A stretch of 64,000 nucleotides of DNA from an uncultured Pelagibacteraceae bacterium (GTDB taxonomy: Bacteria; Pseudomonadota; Alphaproteobacteria; Pelagibacterales; Pelagibacteraceae), in assembly GCA_902576785.1 (NCBI GenBank), contig CACGWC010000005.1, forward strand, positions 27,743 to 91,742. The letters run 5' to 3'. Numbering within the stretch: the stretch's first letter is position 1; each line of letters opens with the position of its first letter. Position numbers and translations under genes: made by a program. Of the stretch, positions 26,159 to 35,072 are shown in pieces. The notes below the pieces were generated by a model, which saw only the letters and a list, made by a program, of their open reading frames with translations, did not search any database and was not told where the DNA came from.

Positions 26159-28090
26159 ATGGAAAATAAATTTAACGTATTGGAAGAAGCAAAAAAATTA
26201 CACAAAATAGGTAAGATAGACCAAGCAATAAAGGAATATTTAAAAATAATTAATGACTTTAAAAATGAAGCACAAGTTTATTTTTTAATTGGAACTGCTT
26301 TTTTACAAATTAAAGATTATAAAAAATGTGTTTTTTACTTATCGAAAGCTATTACATTAAAAAAAGACAAAGAAAGCTACTATAACAATATCGGTATTGC
26401 TTTAAGTCAACTGAATAATAATGAGAGTGCAATAATAAATTATAAAAAAGCGCTAAAACTAAATCCAAATTTTCTCGATGCAAATATTAATATTGGAATT
26501 GCTTATAGAAAATTACTTAATTTTAATGAGGCCATAAAATATTTTAATTATTCTCTTAAATTGTCTCCTAATAATTATAAAATTTATAATAATATTGGTA
26601 ATCTACTAAGAGATGTGGGTAAATCTGATGAGGCAATTAAATCTTACGATAAATCCATAAATTTAAATAAAGATAATGCTGAAGCCTATAATAATAAAGC
26701 TGAAATATTTCTATCAAAGAAAAAATTCGTTGAGGCTATAGGAGAATTTGATAATGCATTAAATGCAGACCCTAAATTTCCATATTTATTTGGTAAATAT
26801 TTGCATTCAAAAATGCATATTTGTGATTGGGATAATTTTAGCTCTAACTTAAAAATATTAAAACATTCTATTGAAAATAATGAGAAAATTATAGAGCCCT
26901 TTCCTTTGCTATCATTAATTGATGATATGTCTCTACAAAAAAGAAATTCTATACTTTACAGCAATGTGGCTTTTCAAAAAGATAGGGATTATAATAGTGA
27001 AAATTTAAAGAAGCTTAAAAAAATTAAAATTGGTTATTTCGGAGCAGAATTTTATAATCATCCAGTTTTACAATTAACTAAAGATATATTTAAGAACCAT
27101 GATCAGTCTAAGTTTGAAATTTATGGTTTTTTTCATGGACCTGTTAAAGATAAATTGCACTTTGAAATCCAAAAATATTTTACTAAATTTTATGATGTAA
27201 CAAAAAAATCAGATGGAGAAATTGTAAGTCTTGCCCATAAAATTGGTTTAAATATAGCTGTAAATTTGACAGGATACACTTCGGACGCAAGGAATGAAAT
27301 ATATTTAAAGAAAGTTGCACCAGTACAAATAAGTTATCTTGGATATTCAGGAACAATGGGAACCACATTTATAGATTATATAATCGGCGACAACTTTCTT
27401 ATCCCAAATAATTTTGAGAAATTTTACACAGAGAAAATATTAAGATTGCCAAACAGTTTTTTTCCAAATCCTACAAATATTAAAATTTCTAAAAAAAAAT
27501 TTAATAAAAAAAATGTGGGAATTCCCGATAAGTGTTTTGTCTTTGGTAGTTTTAATAATAGTTATAAAATTACACCAATAGTTTTTGAGGCATGGATGAA
27601 TATATTAAAAAAAACTAATAATAGTGTTTTATGGTTGCTAAATAATAATGAAATTGCATCAAAAAACTTAAAAAAGGAATGTAGAAAGTTTGATGTAGAT
27701 ACTGAAAGAATTATTTTTGCGGACAAACTTATTTACGATGAACATTTAAAAAGGTTTGAAATAATGGATCTTTTTTTAGATACCTTTCCTTACAATGGTC
27801 ATACAACGGTAATCGAGGCAATAAGAAGAAAAGTTCCAACTCTTACATTAATTGGTGAATCTTTTGCTTCAAGGGTTGCTGGAAGTATATTAAATTCAAT
27901 TGGTTTAGATCAATTAATAACAAAAAACCTAGATGATTATGTAAAAACTGCGATTGAATTGCATAATGATAATAGAAGGTTTATAGAAATTAACAAAAAA
28001 TTGGAAAAAGAAAAAGTTTTAAAGTTATTTGATTCTAAAAAATATACTGCAAACTTAGAAAAAATTTACGAAAGTTTTTTTAAAAATTAG
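26159..28090 (+). CDS. TPR protein with O-GlcNAc-transferase (GT41/SPINDLY-like) domain
   Basis: The 643-residue protein combines about six TPR repeats in the first ~220 residues (for example AEAYNNKAEIFLSKKKFVEA) with a GT41-type catalytic region. Recognisable catalytic blocks are KIKIGYFGAEFYNHPV, NLTGYTSDARNEIYLKKVAP, VQISYLGYSGTMGTTFIDYI and LFLDTFPYNGHTTVIEAIRR with VPTLTLIGESFASRVAGS. Such enzymes glycosylate Ser/Thr of proteins in eukaryotes and some bacteria; the bacterial substrate here is unknown. It is a single rightward gene placed between leftward mnmE and rho, which are neighbours in most alphaproteobacteria, so it looks inserted. Confidence 0.85.
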   Translation: MENKFNVLEEAKKLHKIGKIDQAIKEYLKIINDFKNEAQVYFLIGTAFLQIKDYKKCVFYLSKAITLKKDKESYYNNIGIALSQLNNNESAIINYKKALKLNPNFLDANINIGIAYRKLLNFNEAIKYFNYSLKLSPNNYKIYNNIGNLLRDVGKSDEAIKSYDKSINLNKDNAEAYNNKAEIFLSKKKFVEAIGEFDNALNADPKFPYLFGKYLHSKMHICDWDNFSSNLKILKHSIENNEKIIEPFPLLSLIDDMSLQKRNSILYSNVAFQKDRDYNSENLKKLKKIKIGYFGAEFYNHPVLQLTKDIFKNHDQSKFEIYGFFHGPVKDKLHFEIQKYFTKFYDVTKKSDGEIVSLAHKIGLNIAVNLTGYTSDARNEIYLKKVAPVQISYLGYSGTMGTTFIDYIIGDNFLIPNNFEKFYTEKILRLPNSFFPNPTNIKISKKKFNKKNVGIPDKCFVFGSFNNSYKITPIVFEAWMNILKKTNNSVLWLLNNNEIASKNLKKECRKFDVDTERIIFADKLIYDEHLKRFEIMDLFLDTFPYNGHTTVIEAIRRKVPTLTLIGESFASRVAGSILNSIGLDQLITKNLDDYVKTAIELHNDNRRFIEINKKLEKEKVLKLFDSKKYTANLEKIYESFFKN

Positions 28091-28091
28091 A

Positions 28092-29363
28092 CTAAGATGG
28101 CTTATTCATTGAATTAAAAAAATCAGAATTATTCTTGGTATCTTTAAGTTTTGAATTTATAAACTCTATTGCATCCATAGAACCCATAGGAGCTATAATT
28201 CTTCTTAAAACATTCATTTTCTGTAAATCATTTTTTTCAAAAATTAATTCCTCTCTTCTAGTACCAGACTTGGTTATATCTATTGCAGGAAAAATTCTTT
28301 TTTCTGAAATTTTTCTATCAAGAATTGTTTCACTGTTACCGGTACCTTTGAATTCTTCAAATATAACTTCATCCATTCTACTACCAGTGTCAATCAAAGC
28401 GGTAGCAATTATTGTCAGTGATCCACCTTCTTCTATATTTCTCGCGGCTCCAAAAAATCTTTTTGGTCTTTGTAACGCATTGGCATCGACACCACCTGTT
28501 AAAACTTTTCCTGAACTAGGAACGACTGCATTATAAGCTCTTCCAAGTCTAGTAATTGAGTCTAATAAAATAACTACATCTTTTTTGTGCTCTGTTAATC
28601 TTTTTGCTTTTTCTATAACCATTTCAGCTACAGCAACGTGTCTTTGTGCTGGTTCATCAAATGTAGAACTTATAACTTCACCTTTTACAGTTCTTTGCAT
28701 ATCTGTAACCTCTTCAGGTCTTTCATCAATTAATAAAACCATGAGATAACATTCTGGGTGATTAGCAGTGATCGAATTAGCAATACTTTGTAATATCATT
28801 GTTTTTCCAGCTTTTGGAGGTGATATTATTAGTGACCTTTGTCCTTTTCCAATTGGGCTTACTAAATCGATTAACCTTGGGGTTAAATCTATCTTTTTTT
28901 CAACTTTGGTGGTTTCGACCTCCATAACTAATTGTTTATTTGGATAAAGAGGAGTTAAATTATCAAACGCAATTTTATGTTTAAATTTATCAGTTTCTTC
29001 AAAATTAATTTTACTCACTTGGAGTAAAGCAAAATATCTTTCACCTTCTTTTGGAGCTCTTATTGGACCTTCTACTGTATCCCCTGTTCTCAAGCCAAAT
29101 CTTCTTATTTGATTGGGGCTAACATATATATCGTCAGCTCCAGGTAGATAATTTGACTCCATCGCACGAAGGAAACCAAACCCATCTTGCAATAACTGTA
29201 AAACCCCACCACCTGTAATCTCTTCACCTTTCTCTGCCAGCTTCTTCAAAATTGCAAAATATATTTCTTGCCTTCTTAAAGTGCTTGCATTCTCTATGCC
29301 TAAGTTTTCAGCTTCGGTAATTAGCTTTTCAGAGCTTTTTTCTTTTAATTCTTGTATGTTCAT
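28092..29363 (-). CDS. rho: Transcription termination factor Rho
   Basis: Rho is the hexameric RNA helicase ending many transcripts. The 423-residue protein has the N-terminal RNA-binding cold-shock domain with [16 protein letters not shown], the Walker A motif [31 protein letters not shown] and [12 protein letters not shown], and [10 protein letters not shown] good sigma-70 promoter lies just upstream, after hemJ. The 3' end is 1 bp from the end of the convergent glycosyltransferase gene. Confidence 0.98.
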   Translation of the reverse strand: MNIQELKEKSSEKLITEAENLGIENASTLRRQEIYFAILKKLAEKGEEITGGGVLQLLQDGFGFLRAMESNYLPGADDIYVSPNQIRRFGLRTGDTVEGPIRAPKEGERYFALLQVSKINFEETDKFKHKIAFDNLTPLYPNKQLVMEVETTKVEKKIDLTPRLIDLVSPIGKGQRSLIISPPKAGKTMILQSIANSITANHPECYLMVLLIDERPEEVTDMQRTVKGEVISSTFDEPAQRHVAVAEMVIEKAKRLTEHKKDVVILLDSITRLGRAYNAVVPSSGKVLTGGVDANALQRPKRFFGAARNIEEGGSLTIIATALIDTGSRMDEVIFEEFKGTGNSETILDRKISEKRIFPAIDITKSGTRREELIFEKNDLQKMNVLRRIIAPMGSMDAIEFINSKLKDTKNNSDFFNSMNKPS

Positions 29364-29392
29364 AAATTTGGGGAGTTAATTAAGATAACTTT

Positions 29393-29420
29393 AATATAGT
29401 TTGTGTTTAAGATATTTCAA
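29393..29420 (-). promoter_or_regulatory. Candidate sigma-70 promoter of rho
   Basis: On the minus strand TTGAAA (29415-29420) is followed by 16 bases and TATATT (29393-29398), each matching the sigma-70 boxes at five of six positions. A transcript would start near 29386 and leave a leader of about 23 nt for rho. The site begins right after the hemJ stop, so rho can be expressed apart from the heme genes. Confidence 0.55.
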
Positions 29421-29422
29421 CC

Positions 29423-29857
29423 CTATAAAGGTTTAAAAACTACTGCAAAAACTATTAAAATAAGCAATATAGTAGGTATTTCGTTAATTAGTCTATAAAA
29501 TTTATGTGAATGTTGGTTTTGATCTAATTTGAACTGTTTTAAGACTTTGCCCAAATAGAAATGATAAAAAGTAAGTAAAATTACAAATACTAATTTTAAT
29601 ATCATCCATGTTTGGCTTAATTGCTGAAATCCTATGTAATGTATTAAAATTAAACCGAAAATCCATGATAAAGTCATGGCTGGTGTCATTATATAAAAAA
29701 ACAATTTTTTTTCCATAACTTTAAAAATTTCTATAGTTTTAGCTTCGTTACTATTTTCTGCGTGGTAAACAAATATTCTAGGAAGATATAACAGACCGGC
29801 CATCCAGGAAATAACTGAAATCAAATGTAGAGATTTGAAAAGAAAATAATAGTTCAT
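29423..29857 (-). CDS. hemJ: Protoporphyrinogen IX oxidase HemJ
   Basis: HemJ oxidises protoporphyrinogen IX to protoporphyrin IX in heme synthesis. The 144-residue integral membrane protein has about four transmembrane helices and the conserved N-terminal segment SLHLISVISWMAGLLYLPRI with the histidine of the family, then VYHAEN. Its place next to hemH and hemE confirms the assignment, replacing HemG or HemY. Only 3 bp separate it from hemH. Confidence 0.92.
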   Translation of the reverse strand: MNYYFLFKSLHLISVISWMAGLLYLPRIFVYHAENSNEAKTIEIFKVMEKKLFFYIMTPAMTLSWIFGLILIHYIGFQQLSQTWMILKLVFVILLTFYHFYLGKVLKQFKLDQNQHSHKFYRLINEIPTILLILIVFAVVFKPL

Positions 29858-29860
29858 AAA

Positions 29861-30853
29861 TTAAATGTTTCTTTTAATTAAATGATTTATTAAATTTATG
29901 TGATCTTCACTATCATTGAGACAAGGTATCATATCAAAATTCTCCCCACCAGATTCCATAAAGCTTTCTCTTCCTTGAATTAATATTTCTTCTAAAGTTT
30001 CAACACAATCCGATGCAAACCCAGGGCATATAGCTAAAACATTTTTTTTTCCTTCTTTTGGTAAATTTTCTAAAGTTTTATCAGTATATGGCTGAAGCCA
30101 TTCTTGTGGCCCAAATCTAGATTGAAAAGTTGTTTTAATTTCAATTGATTTAAATTTTTCAGATATTAACCTTGTAGTTTTATGACAATAACAATGATAT
30201 GGATCGCCTTTGTCAAAGTATTTCTTTGGTATTCCATGATAAGATGCTAAAATTAGATCAGGCTTCCAATTTAATTCACTTATTTTAGAATTAATAGAAT
30301 TTACAAGTGCATCGATATACAAAGGATCTGACTCATAATGTGGTATTATTTTTAAAGAAGGCTGCCATCTCATAGACATCAAAGTTCTATAAACCTCGTC
30401 ACACACCGTTGCAGTGGTTGCTGCTGCATATTGCGGGTATAGAGGTAAAATTACGAGATTTTCGCAACCATCATCATGTAACTTTCTGATTTTACTTTTT
30501 ATACTCGGGTTCCCATATCTCATTGCAAAATCTATAATTAAATTTTCATTTGATATTAGATTTCCTACCTTCTCTGCTTGTTTCTGAGTATAATATAAAA
30601 GAGGCGACATATTTTCTTTTTTCATCCATATTTCTTTGTAAGCCTTCGCAGTTTTAGACGGTCTTAAGTTAAGTATGAAAACATTCAATATTAATTGCCA
30701 CAAAATCGGATTTACCTCTATAACTCTTCTGTCTGATAGAAATTCTTTTAAATATCTTCTAATATCAAACCAGCTTGTTGAGTCTGGTGTACCAAGATTA
30801 ATAATTAAAGCACCTGTTTTTCCATATTTAACCTCAGGATGATCTACATTCAT
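29861..30853 (-). CDS. hemH: Ferrochelatase HemH
   Basis: Ferrochelatase inserts ferrous iron into protoporphyrin IX, the last step of protoheme synthesis. The 330-residue protein contains GALIINLGTPDSTSWFDIRRYL at the start, the YPQYAAATTATV region, ASYHGIPKKYFDKGDPYHC with the metal-channel histidine, and TFQSRFGPQEWLQPYT, all characteristic. It overlaps hemE by 4 bp (ATGA). Confidence 0.98.
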   Translation of the reverse strand: MNVDHPEVKYGKTGALIINLGTPDSTSWFDIRRYLKEFLSDRRVIEVNPILWQLILNVFILNLRPSKTAKAYKEIWMKKENMSPLLYYTQKQAEKVGNLISNENLIIDFAMRYGNPSIKSKIRKLHDDGCENLVILPLYPQYAAATTATVCDEVYRTLMSMRWQPSLKIIPHYESDPLYIDALVNSINSKISELNWKPDLILASYHGIPKKYFDKGDPYHCYCHKTTRLISEKFKSIEIKTTFQSRFGPQEWLQPYTDKTLENLPKEGKKNVLAICPGFASDCVETLEEILIQGRESFMESGGENFDMIPCLNDSEDHINLINHLIKRNI

Positions 30854-31851
30854 TTATAATTCCTAACAATTTTTACTAATTCTTCTACCATCTCAATTTT
30901 AGTTTCTGGAAGAATACCATGTCCAAGATTAAATACATAAGGGTGATCTTTAAAAACCTCTAAATATTTATTCACTTTCTTTTTTAAGTGCGCTTTATTT
31001 GTTAATAGTACCTCGGGGTGCAATCCGCCTTGAATAGGTAAATCTACATTTTTAAGTAAATTTTTTGGATCTACATCATAGTCTATATTAATCATGCTTG
31101 GCTTAACGATTTTACAAAATTGATTGTAGTCAGTTATACCTCTTGGAAAACAAATAACAGGTACTCCTAAACTCTTGGTATAATTAACTAAAGATAAAGT
31201 TGGACTATATAGATATTTGTCAAAATCGAATTCAATCAGTCCAGACCAGCTATCAAATATTTGAATTATAGTAGCTCCAGCATTTACTTGGTTTTTAATA
31301 TGGATCTTAATAAATTTATCTAGAATTGTTAATAAATTATTAATTAAGCTTTTATCTGAAAAAAAATTACTTACTAAACCATTTTTTGGGGAGACTTTAT
31401 TTATCATATATACAAGTAATGTCCATGGTGCTCCCACAAAACCAATTATGTCTTTTTTATTTAAATCTTCACTTTTTTTTAAATCAGCTAGAAGATCATA
31501 TATCGGAGATAAATTTTTTATAAATTCTTCTTCATCAATTTTTTGCAACTTGTCTATTTCCAAGTCTCCAAGATTTGGCCCAAAGTTTTTTTTAAACTCA
31601 ACTTTTTGTCCAAGACCATAAGGTATCATTAAAATATCTGAAAATATGATCGCTGCATCAAACGCAAACCTTTTGATTGGTTGGAGAGTTATTTCCTTCG
31701 ATAATTTAGAATTCAGGCAAAGATTTATAAAATTTGGGTTATTTTTTCTTATTTCTCTGAATTCAGGCAAATATCTACCTGCTTGTCTCATTAACCAAAT
31801 GGGAATGAGATCTGTTTTATTATTTATTAAACATTCTTTAATCGGTGTCAT
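30850..31851 (-). CDS. hemE: Uroporphyrinogen decarboxylase HemE
   Basis: HemE decarboxylates the four acetate side chains of uroporphyrinogen III to give coproporphyrinogen III. The 333-residue protein carries the signatures PIWLMRQAGRYLPEFRE near residue 18 and GFVGAPWTLLVYMI, and ends with FNLGHGILPET. It is the first gene of the leftward hemE-hemH-hemJ unit and adjoins the proposed origin region. Confidence 0.98.
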   Translation of the reverse strand: MTPIKECLINNKTDLIPIWLMRQAGRYLPEFREIRKNNPNFINLCLNSKLSKEITLQPIKRFAFDAAIIFSDILMIPYGLGQKVEFKKNFGPNLGDLEIDKLQKIDEEEFIKNLSPIYDLLADLKKSEDLNKKDIIGFVGAPWTLLVYMINKVSPKNGLVSNFFSDKSLINNLLTILDKFIKIHIKNQVNAGATIIQIFDSWSGLIEFDFDKYLYSPTLSLVNYTKSLGVPVICFPRGITDYNQFCKIVKPSMINIDYDVDPKNLLKNVDLPIQGGLHPEVLLTNKAHLKKKVNKYLEVFKDHPYVFNLGHGILPETKIEMVEELVKIVRNYK

Positions 31852-32132
31852 TTATAATAAGATAATTATATTAAGATTTATTATTAGTATGATTTGTTAA
31901 TAACGTAAATTACTCAATTTCAACACTTTATTCACTTTTTATTCACTATTATAAAAAAAAAATCCTTTAAAATAAGGATTATTTAATTACTTATATATTT
32001 ATGGAAATTGTTGATTACTTATTCACATTTATAAAAATGTTAATTAAACAATAAGAAGTAACCTAAAATAAGATGTAGTTGTTAAATCAAAAGTTTTTCT
32101 TATTCTATAATTAATTTATAAACAATTTATAC
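31852..32132. other. Candidate chromosomal replication origin (oriC)
   Basis: This 281-bp gap between divergent hemE and ppsR is almost entirely A and T. It contains TTATTCACA at 32019-32027, one mismatch from the DnaA box TTATCCACA, and two TTATTCACT copies at 31928-31936 and 31939-31947, spaced 11 bp apart, one helical turn. Long A/T tracts could unwind. The origin of Caulobacter lies beside hemE in the same gene order, and parAB with parS lie within 12 kb. Local genes diverge from it. Origin function is inferred. Confidence 0.65.
31953..31980 (-). terminator. Leftward intrinsic terminator inside the origin region
   Basis: On the minus strand AATCCTT-attttA-AAGGATT forms a 7-bp stem directly followed by ten T. 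It would stop leftward transcripts about 100 bp before hemE. No annotated gene upstream needs it, since ppsR is divergent, so it may shield the origin or end a short unannotated RNA. Confidence 0.55.
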
Positions 32133-32954
32133 ATGAAAAATACACATCAAGTTTATCTAATATCGGATTCAACAGGAGAGACGCTTGATAGAATATTCAT
32201 GGCTTTAAAAGCACAATTTAATAACTTTGAATATGATTTAAGCAAATTTTCGTTTACAAGAACCGAAAACCAAATTTCTACAATATTAAATAATGCCAAA
32301 AAGAAAGAAAGTCCAATTATTTTATATACTGTTGTTAATAGTAAATTGGCAAAGTTTCTTGCGGAAGAAGCTAATAAAAAAAACATTCCGTGTTTTGGTG
32401 TTTTGGGCGATTTAATACTCAACTTCTCAAAAATTTTGAATGAAAAAGCAACACATCAACCTAGCGCTCAACATGTTTTAGACGAAGATTATTACAAAAG
32501 GATTGAAGCAATACAATTTACCATGAATCATGACGATGGTAATAATACCGAAAATATTTTAGAATCCGATATTATTTTAGTTGGTGTTAGCAGAACAAGT
32601 AAGACGCCGACTTCCATATATCTTGCAAACAAGGGATTAAAAACTTCAAATATTCCACTCGTCAATGATATGAGTATTCCAAATGATATTATGAAATCAA
32701 AGACTTTATGTGTCATTGGCTTAATCACAGAAGCTGAAAGGCTATACGACATAAGAAGAAATAGATTAAATTCACTGAAAGAAAATGAAGCATCAGACTA
32801 TACAAATTTAGAAAAAATTAGATTTGAAGTAGAACAATCTAAGAAGATATTTAAAAAAAATAAATGGCCGACTATAGATGTAACTAGAAAATCAGTTGAA
32901 GAAACTGCAGCATCAATAATTAAAATATTTGAAATACAAAATAAAAATGCTTGA
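32133..32954 (+). CDS. ppsR: Pyruvate,phosphate dikinase regulatory protein (DUF299)
   Basis: This bifunctional kinase/phosphorylase family (PSRP/PDRP) switches pyruvate phosphate dikinase or PEP synthetase by ADP-dependent phosphorylation of a threonine and its phosphate-dependent removal. The 273-residue protein begins VYLISDSTGETLDRIF and has the P-loop GVSRTSKTPTSIYLAN and the TKPNV-like segment. Target choice (PpdK or PpsA) cannot be told from the sequence. Its 3' end overlaps maf by 8 bp. Confidence 0.95.
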   Translation: MKNTHQVYLISDSTGETLDRIFMALKAQFNNFEYDLSKFSFTRTENQISTILNNAKKKESPIILYTVVNSKLAKFLAEEANKKNIPCFGVLGDLILNFSKILNEKATHQPSAQHVLDEDYYKRIEAIQFTMNHDDGNNTENILESDIILVGVSRTSKTPTSIYLANKGLKTSNIPLVNDMSIPNDIMKSKTLCVIGLITEAERLYDIRRNRLNSLKENEASDYTNLEKIRFEVEQSKKIFKKNKWPTIDVTRKSVEETAASIIKIFEIQNKNA

Positions 32955-33531
32955 AATTATTTTAGCTTCAAAAAGTAAAGTTAGAGAAGAGATTTTAAAA
33001 AAAAATGGAATTCAATGTTTGGTGTCTCCATCAAATATTGATGAGGATCCTGTAAAAGAAAGTTTATTAAATGAAGGTGCATCTCCAGAAATAATTTCAA
33101 AAAATTTGGCAGAACTAAAAGCAAATAAAGTTAGCCAAAAAAATTATGATTTTTTAGTCCTTGGCGCAGATAGTGTAATAGATTTAAACGGAGAATTAAT
33201 TTCAAAACCTGAAAATAGGATAGAAGCCTTCAATATTTTGAAAAAATTAAATGGAAAAAAACATTCATTGATAAGTTCAGTTTGTATATCTAAAAATGGA
33301 TCAATGACTTGGAATTATACAGATAAAGCGTACCTCACAATGAAAAATTTTTCAGACAATCAATTAAAAGAATATTTAGAAAAGATAACAGACGAAGCCC
33401 TGTATGCATATAATGTTTATCAAATAGAAGGAGAGGGTAGAAATTTATTCACATCGATTGATGGAGATGAAAATACTATTATGGGATTACCTATAATTGA
33501 TATTAAAAAGTATCTAGGTAATTATAAATGA
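32947..33531 (+). CDS. maf: Maf-family nucleoside triphosphate pyrophosphatase
   Basis: Maf proteins hydrolyse dTTP, UTP or modified nucleotides. The ORF track starts at 32929, but ATG 32947 gives the normal MLEIILASKSKVREEILKKN. That leaves 194 residues. Conserved parts are the N-terminal substrate loop SKSKVREEIL, SPSNIDED, and VLGADSVIDLNGELISKPEN. It overlaps ppsR by 8 bp and aroE by 4 bp (ATGA), the standard alphaproteobacterial order. Confidence 0.95.
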   Translation: MLEIILASKSKVREEILKKNGIQCLVSPSNIDEDPVKESLLNEGASPEIISKNLAELKANKVSQKNYDFLVLGADSVIDLNGELISKPENRIEAFNILKKLNGKKHSLISSVCISKNGSMTWNYTDKAYLTMKNFSDNQLKEYLEKITDEALYAYNVYQIEGEGRNLFTSIDGDENTIMGLPIIDIKKYLGNYK

Positions 33532-34322
33532 AAAAATTTTTAGTTATTGGAAACCCAATAGATCATTCACTATCTCCAAAACTGCATAATTTTTGGATAA
33601 AAAAATACAATCTAGATGCAATTTATGGAAAATTGGAGACCCACAAAAGCGACCTACCTGAATTATGTGAAAACTTAAAAAAAGGTCAATTAAATGGTCT
33701 TAATGTAACTGTACCTTTTAAAAAGGAAATAATTCCCTACATCAATGTTTTAAGTGGACATGCTTTAAGAACTAAATCCGTAAATACCATTTCTGTTGAA
33801 AATGGAAATTTAATTGGTCACAACACTGATATCGACGGTTTTGAACTTAGCATAAAAAAATTAAATTATGATGTAACTAACAAGTCTATAATTATTCTAG
33901 GTGCTGGTGGTGTAGTTCCATCAATAATATATGCGTTAAAAAGAATGAACGCTTCAAAAATATTTGTAAGCAACAGAACTAAAGACAGGGCTGATGAGTT
34001 AAAAGATTTATTTAATGACATAATGATTTTGGATTGGGGCGATTTAGTAGATTTTGATATGATAATTAACGCAACCAGTATAGGCCTAAAAAAAGAAGAT
34101 GACTTTGAGCATGATTTTAGTCAATTCGGAAATAATAAATTTTTTTATGACGTAATTTATGATCCACATGAGACGAAATTTTTTAATATCGGAAATCAAA
34201 AAGGTAATAATTTTGAAAATGGATTAAATATGTTTCTTTATCAGGCTCAAAAAGCTTTTAATATTTGGCAAAATATTGAACCTGATGTTGACGAAGAAAC
34301 TATAAATTTATTAAAAACTTGA
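33528..34322 (+). CDS. aroE: Shikimate dehydrogenase AroE
   Basis: AroE reduces 3-dehydroshikimate with NADPH in the aromatic amino-acid pathway. The 264-residue protein has GNPIDHSLSPKLHNFWI at the start, the catalytic lysine in NVTVPFKKEI, the aspartate in NTDIDGF and the Rossmann motif ILGAGGVVPSIIYAL. It is coupled to maf by a 4-bp overlap and ends 3 bp before the SDR gene. Confidence 0.97.
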   Translation: MKKFLVIGNPIDHSLSPKLHNFWIKKYNLDAIYGKLETHKSDLPELCENLKKGQLNGLNVTVPFKKEIIPYINVLSGHALRTKSVNTISVENGNLIGHNTDIDGFELSIKKLNYDVTNKSIIILGAGGVVPSIIYALKRMNASKIFVSNRTKDRADELKDLFNDIMILDWGDLVDFDMIINATSIGLKKEDDFEHDFSQFGNNKFFYDVIYDPHETKFFNIGNQKGNNFENGLNMFLYQAQKAFNIWQNIEPDVDEETINLLKT

Positions 34323-34325
34323 ATT

Positions 34326-35066
34326 ATGAGATTAAAAAATAAAGTTGCGATAATAACAGGAGCAGCATCTGGATTTGGAAAAGGTATAGCAAAAAAGTTT
34401 ACCGACGAGGGTGCTAATTTAATAATGGTAGACCTAAATTCAAAATTAATAAAAAAGGTTTCAAAAAATTTGTCTCAAGATTATTTTATTGCTGATGTTT
34501 CTAAAGCGTCAAATTTTAAATCATTATTTAACTATGTTTATAAAAAATATAATAAAATAGATATAATAGTAAATAATGCAGGAGTAACTCATAAGCCTAA
34601 ATTTATGGAAACCGTTACTGAGAAAGAGTTTGAAAAAGTTTTTAACGTAAATGCCAAGTCAGTTTATTATTGTGGAAAATTTTTTGTTCCAAAAATGAAA
34701 AAACTTAAAAAAGGTGTCATTTTAAATGTTGCATCTACTGCGGGTTTATCCCCTAGACCAAAGCTAAATTGGTATAATGCAAGCAAAGGGTGGATGATAA
34801 CTGCAACAAAGGCTATGGCAATTGAACTTGCTCCATATAATGTAAGAGTAAATGCAATAGCACCAGTTGCTGGACTAACACCATTGCTAAAATCTTTTAT
34901 GGGGGGTGATACCCCAAAAAAAAAGCAAGCTTTTTTATCTACTATTCCAATAGGAAGGTTTTCTACACCTCAAGATATGGGAAACGCAGCATGTTTTTTA
35001 TGTTCAGACGAGGCAAGCATGATAACTGGGACAATTTTAGAGGTGGATGGAGGAAGGTGCATATAA
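34326..35066 (+). CDS. Short-chain dehydrogenase/reductase (SDR)
   Basis: A classical SDR of 246 residues that oxidises or reduces an unknown alcohol/ketone with NAD(P). It shows the cofactor motif ITGAASGFGKGIAKKF, NNAG in IIVNNAGVTHKP, a serine in ASTAGL and the catalytic YNASK in NWYNASKGWM, and ends in SMITGTILEVDGGRCI. An aspartate after the second strand (MVDLNSK) suggests NAD preference. It sits between aroE and coaE, genes that are adjacent in most alphaproteobacteria, so it is an addition to the cluster. Confidence 0.9.
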   Translation: MRLKNKVAIITGAASGFGKGIAKKFTDEGANLIMVDLNSKLIKKVSKNLSQDYFIADVSKASNFKSLFNYVYKKYNKIDIIVNNAGVTHKPKFMETVTEKEFEKVFNVNAKSVYYCGKFFVPKMKKLKKGVILNVASTAGLSPRPKLNWYNASKGWMITATKAMAIELAPYNVRVNAIAPVAGLTPLLKSFMGGDTPKKKQAFLSTIPIGRFSTPQDMGNAACFLCSDEASMITGTILEVDGGRCI

Positions 35067-35072
35067 ATAACC

